This document shows positions 33,527 to 44,030 of a stretch of DNA of 45,788 nt, piece after piece; position 1 is the stretch's first letter; the number at the start of each line of letters is the position of its first letter. The notes beneath the pieces were generated by a model. It was given only the letters and a program-made list of their open reading frames with translations. It was not told where the DNA came from and did not search any database. The stretch comes from Streptomyces huiliensis (lineage in GTDB: Bacteria > Actinomycetota > Actinomycetes > Streptomycetales > Streptomycetaceae), in the NCBI RefSeq assembly GCF_020037025.1, contig NZ_JAIQLH010000106.1, positions 1 to 45,788 of the forward strand, in the 5' to 3' direction. Position numbers and translations under genes: made by a program.

Positions 33527-35281
33527 GTGTCACCCCACGGCAGCCCGCGTCCCTCCCGAACGGACGCCGATTCCCTCCTGGCGCCCGCGCTGATCCTCAT
33601 CGGTGTCGCGTCGCTGGCCTGCACCCTGCTTACCGCTCCGCTGGCGGCGTTGCTGTCTGGGCGAGGACGGCCGAGGTGGGTGCATGACGACCCGGCGACG
33701 ACGGCCGTTCTCGCCATCGTCCGGGGCCCTGGCGCGGCCTACTCGCCGGCCCCGCCCACCTGGCTCTTCTGGGCCTTGACGGTCCTGCTGTTCGCCGGCA
33801 TCGGATGGGGCACCGTACGTGTGCTGAGCAAGTGGGGGAAGAAGCCGTCCGGCTTGGCGGGCCGGAACGAGCTGGCGGGCATGTTGCCCAAGGGGGCGGC
33901 GGAACGCGCGCGGCGGCTACGGCCGGCGCTGGCCGGCGTCAAGCGCCTGGAGCCCGACGACACCGGCAATCTCCTGGGCAACCTGGAGCCGAACGGCCCG
34001 GAGCTGCGCTCGTCCTTCGAGGACGTCGAGCTCGACTTGATGGCTCCTCGAGCCGGCAAGTCGACGGGCATCGCCGTCCCCCGAGTCCTGCGCGCGCGGG
34101 GGGCTGTGCTTCTCACCTCGAACAAGGCGGATGTCTACAGCGTCACCAAGGCCGAGCGGGCGCGTGTCGGTACGGTATGGGAGTTCGATCCGCAGGGTAT
34201 CGCGCATACTCCTCGCGAGATGTGGTGGGACATGCTCACCGACGCTGCCACGATCGAGGGAGCCCGCCGACTGGCCGGGCACTTCGTGGGAGCGGTCAAC
34301 GATGATGCGTCCAAGCGGGACTTCTGGATCTCTGCCGCACAGAACACGCTCACCGCGCTGTTCCATGCCGCGAACCGTGGGAATCGACAGGTGACGGACG
34401 TACTGTCCTGGCTGGCTGACCCGGCGGACCGCACGCCCGTCGACCTGTTGCGCGACGCTGGCATGGTGGCCCTCGCCGAGCAACTGCAGGGCACGATCAG
34501 GGGCGCGGTCGAAACGCGCGACGGCATCTATGAAACCGCCCGCCAGTGCGTGGCCTGTCTCCTGGACCCGGAGATCGCCGCCTGGGTGATCCCCGACCCT
34601 CGTTTCCCCCAGTTCCGTCCCGAGGCGCACGCACTGAGTCAGGACACGCTCTACCTCCTCTCGAAGGACGGCGGAGGTTCGGCCGCCGGTGTCATCGCCG
34701 CGGTAGCCGACTCCGTTCTACGTGCCGGAGTCCGGGCGGCCGAGCGTATGGGCGGGCGCCTCGATCCCCCCATGACCGCTGTACTCGACGAGGCCGCGAA
34801 CGTTTGCAGAATCTCCGACCTGCCTGACCTCTACTCACACCTCGGCTCGCGTGGGATCAACGTAGTGACCCTGCTGCAGAGCTACCGGCAGGGCAGTCGT
34901 GTGTGGGGCGAGGCCGGAATGGACGCACTGTGGGGGGCTGCCACGGTCAAACTCCTCGGTGCCGGGCTGGATGACGCAGACTTCATCGAGAAGATCTCCA
35001 GGCTCGTCGGAGAACACGACGTCACCACGGTGAGCTACTCGAAGGGTGAAGGCACACGCTCGCGCTCCACCTCCACCCGTCTCCAGCGAGTGATGCCGGC
35101 GGATCGGATCCGAGCCCTTCCCAAGGGCACTGCTCTCCTTCTTGCCACAGGTGTGAAACCGGCCCTTATCCGGCTGCGCCCCTGGTACGAGGAACCAGGG
35201 GCAGATCGCATTCAGGCGGCCGCTAGAGCCGAGGTCAAGGCCATCACAGCGCGGGCGAATAGGGGGACGTTGCTCAGATGA
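33527..35281 (+). CDS. VirD4/TraG-like coupling ATPase
   Basis: A 584-residue protein from GTG 33527, two bases after the VirB4 stop. Two N-terminal helices (about 20-45 and 83-105: LILIGVASLACTLLTAPLAA, TWLFWALTVLLFAGIGWGTV) anchor it. The P-loop is APRAGKST (173-180), followed by VLLTSNKADVYSVTKAER and WEFDPQGI, typical of the actinobacterial TraG/VirD4 group. Walker B is AVLDEAAN (D421, E422). It would recruit DNA or protein substrate to the channel. Its TGA overlaps the start of the DUF4913 gene. Confidence 0.88.
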   Translation: MSPHGSPRPSRTDADSLLAPALILIGVASLACTLLTAPLAALLSGRGRPRWVHDDPATTAVLAIVRGPGAAYSPAPPTWLFWALTVLLFAGIGWGTVRVLSKWGKKPSGLAGRNELAGMLPKGAAERARRLRPALAGVKRLEPDDTGNLLGNLEPNGPELRSSFEDVELDLMAPRAGKSTGIAVPRVLRARGAVLLTSNKADVYSVTKAERARVGTVWEFDPQGIAHTPREMWWDMLTDAATIEGARRLAGHFVGAVNDDASKRDFWISAAQNTLTALFHAANRGNRQVTDVLSWLADPADRTPVDLLRDAGMVALAEQLQGTIRGAVETRDGIYETARQCVACLLDPEIAAWVIPDPRFPQFRPEAHALSQDTLYLLSKDGGGSAAGVIAAVADSVLRAGVRAAERMGGRLDPPMTAVLDEAANVCRISDLPDLYSHLGSRGINVVTLLQSYRQGSRVWGEAGMDALWGAATVKLLGAGLDDADFIEKISRLVGEHDVTTVSYSKGEGTRSRSTSTRLQRVMPADRIRALPKGTALLLATGVKPALIRLRPWYEEPGADRIQAAARAEVKAITARANRGTLLR

Positions 35282-35670
35282 GCGACCTTGTCGCGGAGGC
35301 CGCTCACCCGGTCGCACCTTTCATCCTTTATTTGGAAGGCGAAGACCAGCGAGCGGCCATGGAAGGCCTCGTCGGCTGGGTGAGCGGTCTCCTCCTCCCC
35401 GTCTACGGCCGGGAGGCTACGTCCCGCTTGCCGTGGTGCCCTCAGTGGTGGGAACACCTGGAAGCAGTAGCCCAGTTGCATGCGCTGTGGCTCGCCTGGC
35501 AGGAACTCACGGGCCCGAACGGAGGACTGACCGGTCCGGCGATGTGGCACAGGGATTACCTGGCACCCACGATGCAGACGCTCCGAGACCCCGACGGCCC
35601 CTTCGCCGGATGCCGCATCGGCGGACACCGGCCGAAGCAAACTCCTACGGTGGAGGAATTTCCCGCGTGA
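35278..35670 (+). CDS. DUF4913 domain protein
   Basis: A 130-residue protein with ATGA overlap to the coupling ATPase. The DUF4913 signature is LPWCPQWWEHLEAVAQLHAL, followed by LWLAWQEL, TGPAMWHRDYLAPTM and GPFAGCRIGGHRPKQ. The family is common at the end of actinobacterial conjugation operons, and its role there is unknown. A strong hairpin follows the stop. Confidence 0.85.
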   Translation: MSDLVAEAAHPVAPFILYLEGEDQRAAMEGLVGWVSGLLLPVYGREATSRLPWCPQWWEHLEAVAQLHALWLAWQELTGPNGGLTGPAMWHRDYLAPTMQTLRDPDGPFAGCRIGGHRPKQTPTVEEFPA

Positions 35671-35672
35671 CG

Positions 35673-35698
35673 ACCATCGGGCGTCCCGGCCCGATGGT
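35673..35698 (+). terminator. 10-bp hairpin after the T4SS-like operon
   Basis: ACCATCGGGC (35673-35682) pairs exactly with GCCCGATGGT (35689-35698) around a 6-nt loop, starting 3 bases after the DUF4913 stop. No T-run, but position and symmetry fit a terminator or 3'-end stabiliser. Confidence 0.65.
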
Positions 35699-35731
35699 TA
35701 GCCGATCAAGCTCTATCGCAAGGATGTACAG

Positions 35732-36877
35732 ATGACTGAACAGATGACGTTGACGGATGCCTACGAGCAGGTCTATTCGGCCGCGGCGCGCATGTTGTGG
35801 GCCCAACAGGGGCCCGACTGGCGGGACGAGCATGAATCGGAATGGCCCACTGCGCGACGGAAGGCGTGGCAGCACCTGGAACAGGCACTGAGGGACGCCG
35901 AAAAGGCATTGGGATCGCCCCATCCAGGTGAAACTTCCGATCCGGCGCGGCACTTGATCTCCCGGCGGGGCCCGGGCAACCGCCCGCTGGCCTTCGACGA
36001 GGCGGTACTGGACTGGAAGCAGCGGCTTGACGCCGACCCGGGATTCCTTGTGGAACGCCAGGAGCCGTACCCGGATTACTACATGGAGCCCGGCGCCTGT
36101 GTGATCATCCCCTCTTCGACATACTTCGCGACGATTGGCATCTTCCCGGAGCTGTTTCACCGGCTGGCCCCGGGGAGGCCGGCGGTGACCATCGGCTCCG
36201 GCGCAACGGATCTCTGCGTCGTGGCGCACGAGGCCGCAGACGCCCTGCGCGCACCGCTGGGCATCGCCACGCCGACACCGCATCCTGGGAAGGCGCCTTG
36301 GATCGCTTCGGTTTCCCGTCCAGTGTCGGACCTTCCCGATCTTCCCGAGCGCTTCGAGACCCTGCGCCGCGCGGCGTGGAGCGCGGCGGAAGCGATGCCC
36401 TCTCCGGAGGAACTGAAGGGCACGCTGGACTTCACGGTCGAGCTGTCAGCGGCCCAGGCGGCCGCCGACATCCAGCGGATGCTGGCCGGCCACCCGGCCC
36501 CCGCGTGGCGCGAGGAGTACGAGCAGATCGATCCGACGCGGCACAGTGTCGTGGGGCTCGTGTCCGGCCCAGAAGAGGACGCGAAGCCGGTGTCCTTCGA
36601 GAAATGTGCCACCGACTGGCGAGGGTTGAACGCCAAGGGCTCCCTTCCGTGGACGCCGGAGGAGTACCAGCGGCAGTACTACCCGGACCGCGGCGAAACG
36701 CAGAATGTGGTGATCTCCGCGACCCGTGCCTTGGTCTTCGCCGAGATCCTCGACGAATACGCGGCACGTCTGACGCCTGGGCGGAGCACGGGGCTCATCC
36801 ATTACAGCGCCTACGAGATCGGCCAGTTCCTCCTCTGGAGGATCGGCCGTGAGCTGAGCGATCACGTCGGGTTCTGA
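35732..36877 (+). CDS. Hypothetical protein with internal domain duplication
   Basis: A 381-residue protein of no recognised family. Residues about 84-172 and 285-375 are copies of one domain. Matching landmarks are RPLAFDEAVLDWK and KPVSFEKCATDWR; YYMEPGACVIIPSSTYFATI and YYPDRGETQNVVISATRALV; FPELFHRLAPGR and LDEYAARLTPGR; then a closing helix. No catalytic motif or membrane helix was found. It comes after the terminator of the T4SS operon and before a glycosyltransferase, with 14 bases between the two genes, so those two probably form a small operon. Role unknown. Confidence 0.65.
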   Translation: MTEQMTLTDAYEQVYSAAARMLWAQQGPDWRDEHESEWPTARRKAWQHLEQALRDAEKALGSPHPGETSDPARHLISRRGPGNRPLAFDEAVLDWKQRLDADPGFLVERQEPYPDYYMEPGACVIIPSSTYFATIGIFPELFHRLAPGRPAVTIGSGATDLCVVAHEAADALRAPLGIATPTPHPGKAPWIASVSRPVSDLPDLPERFETLRRAAWSAAEAMPSPEELKGTLDFTVELSAAQAAADIQRMLAGHPAPAWREEYEQIDPTRHSVVGLVSGPEEDAKPVSFEKCATDWRGLNAKGSLPWTPEEYQRQYYPDRGETQNVVISATRALVFAEILDEYAARLTPGRSTGLIHYSAYEIGQFLLWRIGRELSDHVGF

Positions 36878-36891
36878 GGGGAGTGCGGCGC

Positions 36892-38379
36892 ATGGCAGAC
36901 AAGCGGTACCGCATTCTTGTCGTCTGTGACATCAGCGGCATGGGCGGTGGCGGCGTTCCGGTGTTCAACCAGCACATCACCGAGGCGCTCGCCAAAGAAC
37001 ACGACGTGACGTTGTTCACCACCGATCCGGACACGCAGCCCCACCGAGGCGCGAGGATAGTCTCGACTCCTCCGGTACCGAGCGGCGTGGACGGCCGCGT
37101 GTGGATGGAGTTTCAGTCCACCCTCGACCCCCGCACCCACGGTCTTCCTGACCCGCAGGGGCGCCCCTTCGATCTGATTGTCGGTCACTCCCGGTTTTCC
37201 GGCCCGGCTGCGGCCGAGCTGCGGGACCGCTGGTACCCGGACGCGAAGATCGCCCATTTCCTGCACACCAGCCCGGAACGGCTCGCCGAGGTCAAGCACG
37301 CCGATGACCCGGTGCATGCCCAGACTAAAGCCGCCCGGGATTCCCGGATCGAGCGCGAGGTGATGGACCGTGCGGATATGGTCGTCGGCGTTGGCCCATT
37401 GCTGACGGTGGAGGCCGAGCGGCTGTCCTCGACAGGGCAGCATGTGCCCGATTCACACCAACTGATCCCCGGTGTGAAGATCGGGGAGCTGGTGAAGCGC
37501 CAACCGCACGACGGTCGGCTCAACCTTCTGCTCATGGGACGTACGGATGACCCGCTGAAGGGGGTGAATGACGCATTGCGGGCCGTGAAGAAGTTGAACG
37601 AGACGGGCCTTGATGTCCACCTCACCATCCGTGGCGCAGACCCGAAAAAGCTCGACGAAATCGCGAACGCAGCCGAATGGCGGGGCGGCAAGGGCAATGT
37701 CACCGTCAAACCGTTCACTGAGGACGACAACGAGCTCAAGAACGACATCAAGAGTGCCGATGCGGTCATCATGCCGTCCAAGCACGAGGGCTTCGGTCTG
37801 GTGGCCACAGAGGCGGCAGGGCACGGCGTGCCGATCCTGGTGAACCAGGAGAGTGGCGCCGCGCAGTTTCTGGGCGACAACTCGAAGTTCCCGCCTGAGA
37901 TCGGGCAGCCGTGTATCGTCCCCGAGCCGAAGAATCCGGACCACCGGTACCGGAACTGGGCCAAGGCCATCAGCGAACTCAAGGCCGACCTCCCCCAGAG
38001 GCGTGAGAACGCCAAGGAGCTCCGCGAGGCGCTCAAGGCATACTCCTGGGACCACGCAAGTAAGGCTTTGGTCGAGGCATCCATGCAGGCCACGCCCGTG
38101 GCGCAGCAGAAGCCGCTCGCTCAGGGCCAGGCGCAGCGGAAGGCGACGGTTCAGGGCCCCTTTGGCAAGCTATTGGTCAATGGCCCGGCCTCGCAGAGTG
38201 CCGCACCAGCCGGCCCCCAGAGCACCCTGGCCAAGGCCGCCCGACTGACCTCCCCAAGGAGGCGGCCACCTGAGCTCCAGCCCCAGGTGCCCCGACCCGC
38301 ACAGGCTCCCGCTCCCGCGGCTCGCCCCTTCCATCTGCCGCAGGCCGGCCCCGGCCGGGGCCCGAGCCCAGGCCGCTAG
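36892..38379 (+). CDS. GT-B glycosyltransferase (GT4-like) with Pro/Gln-rich tail
   Basis: A 495-residue protein with GAGGGGAG upstream of ATG 36892. The N-terminal domain starts YRILVVCDISGMGGGGVPVF and has DLIVGHSRFSGPAA and KIAHFLHTSPERLAEV. The C-terminal domain has LNLLLMGRTDDPLKGV, VHLTIRGADPKKL, and the E-x7-E motif EGFGLVATEA (about 299-308) of GT4 enzymes. Residues about 395-495 are a disordered Ala/Pro/Gln tail. The donor is probably a nucleotide sugar; the acceptor is unknown. It is unusual at the end of a conjugation-like locus and could modify a surface polymer, a T4SS component or a defence target. Confidence 0.82.
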   Translation: MADKRYRILVVCDISGMGGGGVPVFNQHITEALAKEHDVTLFTTDPDTQPHRGARIVSTPPVPSGVDGRVWMEFQSTLDPRTHGLPDPQGRPFDLIVGHSRFSGPAAAELRDRWYPDAKIAHFLHTSPERLAEVKHADDPVHAQTKAARDSRIEREVMDRADMVVGVGPLLTVEAERLSSTGQHVPDSHQLIPGVKIGELVKRQPHDGRLNLLLMGRTDDPLKGVNDALRAVKKLNETGLDVHLTIRGADPKKLDEIANAAEWRGGKGNVTVKPFTEDDNELKNDIKSADAVIMPSKHEGFGLVATEAAGHGVPILVNQESGAAQFLGDNSKFPPEIGQPCIVPEPKNPDHRYRNWAKAISELKADLPQRRENAKELREALKAYSWDHASKALVEASMQATPVAQQKPLAQGQAQRKATVQGPFGKLLVNGPASQSAAPAGPQSTLAKAARLTSPRRRPPELQPQVPRPAQAPAPAARPFHLPQAGPGRGPSPGR

Positions 38380-38413
38380 GCACCTTGAGCCGCCGGAAGG
38401 TCGTCGTACGGTG

Positions 38414-38430
38414 GCCCGCCCGGCGCGGGC
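38414..38430. terminator. GC hairpin between the glycosyltransferase and sdhB
   Basis: GCCCGC (38414-38419) pairs with GCGGGC (38425-38430) around CCGGC, between the convergent stops at 38379 and 38435. A bidirectional terminator is likely. Confidence 0.5.
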
Positions 38431-38434
38431 GTCC

Positions 38435-41127
<2,693 letters not shown>

Positions 41128-41128
41128 G

Positions 41129-41833
41129 TCAGCTCACGATTCCTGTCAGCACGCCGATCGGGACGGCGAGGAAGCCGAGGGTCAGCAGGGCGGCGAGGCC
41201 GTTGGCGATCACCTTGAACGCCCGGTCCCGGCGCGGGGAGTTGGCGCCGAGCGTCTGGGCCGCGCTCCAGAACCCGTGCCGGATGTGCAGGCCGAGGGCG
41301 AGCATCGCCGCGATGTAGAAGGCGCTCACCCACCAGCGGTCGAACGAGGCCACCAGGTTCTGGTACGGGCGCCCCTCCTCGGCGTTGGGGTTCACCGTGA
41401 GGGTGGTGAGGTCGAGGATGTGCCAGACCACGAACAAACCGAGGATCACCCCGCCCCAGCGCATGGTGCGGGTGGCGTAGCTCGCCCGGGCCCGCTTCCG
41501 TTCGTACTTCGCCGGGCGGGCGGCCAGGTCCCGGCGGCTCAACTGGTAGGCGGCGACACCGTGCAGCACGACGGACGCCGCGAGCACCACCCGCGCGATC
41601 CACAGGAACCAGGTGCGGTGCAGGAAGGGCTCGCCGATGGTGCGGATCCAGTGCCCGTAGTGGTTGAACTCCCCCGGCCCGAAGAAGACCTTGAGGTTGC
41701 CCATCATGTGGGCGACCAGGTACGCCAGCATGATCAGCCCGGTGGTCGCCATGACCGCCTTCTTGCCGACGGTCGAGCGCCACAAGGTGCCGATGAGGGA
41801 CGGGGAACGCTCCGTCCGGGTCGCCAGTGCCAT
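41129..41833 (-). CDS. sdhC: Succinate dehydrogenase cytochrome b subunit
   Basis: A 234-residue membrane protein with five helices and the first gene of the operon. It starts at ATG 41831-41833. Likely haem-ligand histidines occur in YLVAHMMGNLKVFFG, GHWIRTIGEPF, VLHGVAAYQLSRRD, VWHILDLTTLTVNP and LHIRHGFWSAAQTLG, as in the five-helix (type B) family. It anchors the enzyme and passes electrons to menaquinone. The LysR regulator is divergent and probably controls it. Confidence 0.93.
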   Translation of the reverse strand: MALATRTERSPSLIGTLWRSTVGKKAVMATTGLIMLAYLVAHMMGNLKVFFGPGEFNHYGHWIRTIGEPFLHRTWFLWIARVVLAASVVLHGVAAYQLSRRDLAARPAKYERKRARASYATRTMRWGGVILGLFVVWHILDLTTLTVNPNAEEGRPYQNLVASFDRWWVSAFYIAAMLALGLHIRHGFWSAAQTLGANSPRRDRAFKVIANGLAALLTLGFLAVPIGVLTGIVS

Positions 41834-41892
41834 GCCGCCGACAGTAGGTCGGCAAGATTCCATGCGTCCAAGACATGATGGGCCTGGTTTCC

Positions 41893-41907
41893 ATAGGGAG
41901 CGCCTAT
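41893..41907. promoter_or_regulatory. LysR-type T-N11-A box between sdhC and lysR
   Basis: ATAGG-GAGCG-CCTAT is a perfect 5-bp inverted repeat. Within it T41894 and A41906 are separated by 11 bases, the canonical LysR-family recognition pattern. It lies 14 bases from the LysR start and 60 from sdhC. Confidence 0.6.
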
Positions 41908-41920
41908 CTACCCTGGTGGG

Positions 41921-42811
41921 GTGCAACTCCAGCAGCTCCGCTACTTCGTCACAGTGGCCGAAGTACGTCACTTCACCCACGCCGCCGAGACCCTCCACGT
42001 CGCCCAGCCGTCGCTCTCCCAGCAGATCCGGGCACTGGAACGGGAGCTGGGCGCCGACCTCTTCCACCGGGCGCGCGGCAACATCACGCTGACCGACGCC
42101 GGCGAGGCGCTGCTGCCGCTCGCCCGGCGCATCCTCGCCGACACCGACACCGCCCGGCGCGAGGTCCAGGAGGTCGCCCAGCTGCGGCGCGGCCGGGTAC
42201 GGCTCGGCGCGCCGCCGAGCCTGTGCGCCAGCCTGGTGCCGGACGTGCTGCGGGCCTACCACGCGCGCTACCCGGGCATCGAGCTGTTCATCGACGAGGG
42301 CGGCTCCCGCGACCTGGTCCGCGACCTGGCCGCCGGCGACCTCGACCTCGCCCTGATCATCACCCCGCTGGGCGTCGGCGCCCCCGCCCTGACCACCACC
42401 GAGCTGCTCCGCGAGGACCTGGTCGTCGTCTCGTCCCCGTCCGCCCCGCCGCCCGTCCGCCGGACCCGGATCCGGGTCGAGGACCTGCGCGGCCTGCCGA
42501 TGGCCATGTTCCGGCGGGGGTACGACCTGCGGGAGATGACCATCGCCGCCTGCCGGGCGGCCGGCTTCGAGCCGTCGTTCACGGTGGAGGGCGGCGAGAT
42601 GGACGCCGTCCTGGGCTTCGTCCGGGCCGGGCTGGGCGTCGCCGTGGTCCCCGGCATGGTCGCCGCCCGCTCGGGGCTGCGCGTCACGCCGTTCGCGGGC
42701 GACCGGATGCGGCGGACGGTGGCGGTGGCCCACCGCAAGGACGCGCCCCCGCCGCGCGCGGCACGGGAGCTGTGGGAGGTGCTGCTGGAGCACCTGGGAG
42801 AGGCGGAGTGA
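41921..42811 (+). CDS. LysR-type transcriptional regulator
   Basis: A 296-residue protein from GTG 41921. The N-terminal winged HTH is textbook: LQQLRYFVTVAEVRHFTHAA, ETLHVAQPSLSQQIRALERE, LFHRARGNITLTDAGEALLP. The effector domain has RGRVRLGAPPSLCASLVPDV and AVLGFVRAGLGVAVVPGMVA. It is divergent from sdhCAB and the spacer holds a T-N11-A box, so control of succinate dehydrogenase plus self-repression is the likeliest job. The inducer is unknown. Confidence 0.92.
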   Translation: MQLQQLRYFVTVAEVRHFTHAAETLHVAQPSLSQQIRALERELGADLFHRARGNITLTDAGEALLPLARRILADTDTARREVQEVAQLRRGRVRLGAPPSLCASLVPDVLRAYHARYPGIELFIDEGGSRDLVRDLAAGDLDLALIITPLGVGAPALTTTELLREDLVVVSSPSAPPPVRRTRIRVEDLRGLPMAMFRRGYDLREMTIAACRAAGFEPSFTVEGGEMDAVLGFVRAGLGVAVVPGMVAARSGLRVTPFAGDRMRRTVAVAHRKDAPPPRAARELWEVLLEHLGEAE

Positions 42812-42847
42812 CGTCGGACGGAGCACCTGGGAGAGGTGGGGTGACGG

Positions 42848-43201
42848 TCAGAGGGCTCCGCCGAGCCACGCCCCCGCGTACGCCGCCCCCAGCCCCGCCG
42901 CCACGCTCCCGAGGACGTTCAGCGCCGCCAGCCCCCGTGCCCCGTCCTCGGCCAGCCGCAGCGTCTCGTACGAGAACGTCGAGTACGTGGTGAGCGCCCC
43001 GCACAGCCCGGTGCCCAGCCCCAGCCGGACGCCCTCCGGGGCCGCGGCGGTCACCACCCCCAGCACCAGGCAGCCGACGACGTTGACCGTGAACGTGCCC
43101 CAAGGGAACACCGAGTCGTGCCGCGCCTGGACGGCCCGGTCGGTCAGGTAGCGCAGCGGAGCGCCGGCCATGGCGCCGGCGACGACGAACAGCCAGTTCA
43201 C
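42848..43201 (-). CDS. crcB: Fluoride exporter CrcB/Fluc, subunit 1
   Basis: A 117-residue four-helix protein from GTG 43199-43201. The signature is GAPLRYLTDRAVQ, WGTFTVNVVGCLVLG and GALTTYSTFSYETL, carrying the conserved Asn and the Thr/Ser-Phe box. Fluc proteins form dual-topology dimers that let fluoride leave the cell. Two different crcB genes in one operon, as here, usually give a heterodimer. The start overlaps the DUF190 stop (GTGA). Confidence 0.93.
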   Translation of the reverse strand: MNWLFVVAGAMAGAPLRYLTDRAVQARHDSVFPWGTFTVNVVGCLVLGVVTAAAPEGVRLGLGTGLCGALTTYSTFSYETLRLAEDGARGLAALNVLGSVAAGLGAAYAGAWLGGAL

Positions 43202-43533
43202 CCCCGGTGGACCTCGACCTCGTCCAGGGTGACGAGACCGCCGGGGGACCCCTCGTCCAGCAGCTCGTCGACGACGGGCAGGAACGCCCGCACCCGCTCC
43301 GGCACGTCCACGACCACCACCGCCACCGGCAGGTCCTCGCTCAGCGACAGCAGCCGCGCGGTGTGCACGCGGGACGAGGCGCCGTAGCCCTCGACGCCCC
43401 GGAACACGCTCGCGCCCGCCAGCCCGGCCCGGTGCGCACGGTGGACGAGCTCCGAGGCGAGCGGCCTGCCGTGCGCGGTGTCGGACTCGCCGAGGTACAC
43501 CGTCAGCCGTAGCGCCGGACCGCGCGGGATCAC
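43198..43533 (-). CDS. DUF190 domain protein
   Basis: A 111-residue protein from GTG 43531-43533 between the two crcB genes, overlapping both by 4 bases. It has ALRLTVYLGESDTAHGRPLA, GLAGASVFRGVEGYGASSRV and VAVVVVDVPERVRAFLPVVD, the DUF190 fold (PII-like). It is often encoded with CrcB and thought to modulate it; the mechanism is not known. Confidence 0.9.
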   Translation of the reverse strand: MIPRGPALRLTVYLGESDTAHGRPLASELVHRAHRAGLAGASVFRGVEGYGASSRVHTARLLSLSEDLPVAVVVVDVPERVRAFLPVVDELLDEGSPGGLVTLDEVEVHRG

Positions 43534-43973
43534 CGCCGGCCCCCGCCGACGAGCCGGCGCGTCACGGCGGACGCGGCCCACACCGCCGCCAGCGCGGCGA
43601 GCGGCGTCGCGGCCAGGTAGAGCAGCCCGGTGGCCGTCCGGCCGTCCGCCAGGAAGCGGTGGACGTCGACGGCGTAGGTGGAGAACGTCGTGTAGCCGCC
43701 GAGCACGCCGGTGCCGAGGAAGGGCCGCAGCAGCCGGTGCGGCGAACCCCGTTCCGCGATCGTCACCAGCAGGACGCCGATCAGCGCGCAGCCGGTGGCG
43801 TTGACCAGGAACGTCGTCCAGGGGAAGGCGCCGTCCGGCGTCGGCCACAGCAGCCCGGCGCCGTAGCGGGCCGCCGCGCCCAGGCCACCGCCGAGGGACA
43901 CCGCGGCCACCACGGGCCCCTGGCCTGCGTGGCGTCGTGCGGGGGCCGGGGCGGCGGCCGGTGTCGTGCTCAC
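43530..43973 (-). CDS. crcB: Fluoride exporter CrcB/Fluc, subunit 2
   Basis: A 147-residue protein from GTG 43971-43973, longer at the N-terminus than subunit 1 by about 20 Ala/Pro residues. It has VSLGGGLGAAARYGAGLLW, PWTTFLVNATGCALIGV and GGYTTFSTYAVDVHRFL. It is the first gene of the crcB-DUF190-crcB operon. The 57 bases before it show no fluoride riboswitch fold. Confidence 0.93.
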   Translation of the reverse strand: MSTTPAAAPAPARRHAGQGPVVAAVSLGGGLGAAARYGAGLLWPTPDGAFPWTTFLVNATGCALIGVLLVTIAERGSPHRLLRPFLGTGVLGGYTTFSTYAVDVHRFLADGRTATGLLYLAATPLAALAAVWAASAVTRRLVGGGRR

Positions 43974-44030
43974 CCGGTCACGCTAACGCACGATCCACGC
44001 GGCCACCCGCCGGCCTTCATCCGCCGACTG

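Noticed and set aside
31608..33533. 641-codon open frame opposite the VirB4-like gene
   Set aside because: No motif; the plus strand has the P-loop and operon overlaps.
43974..44030. Fluoride riboswitch before crcB
   Set aside because: The 57-base spacer is too short and shows no pseudoknot elements.
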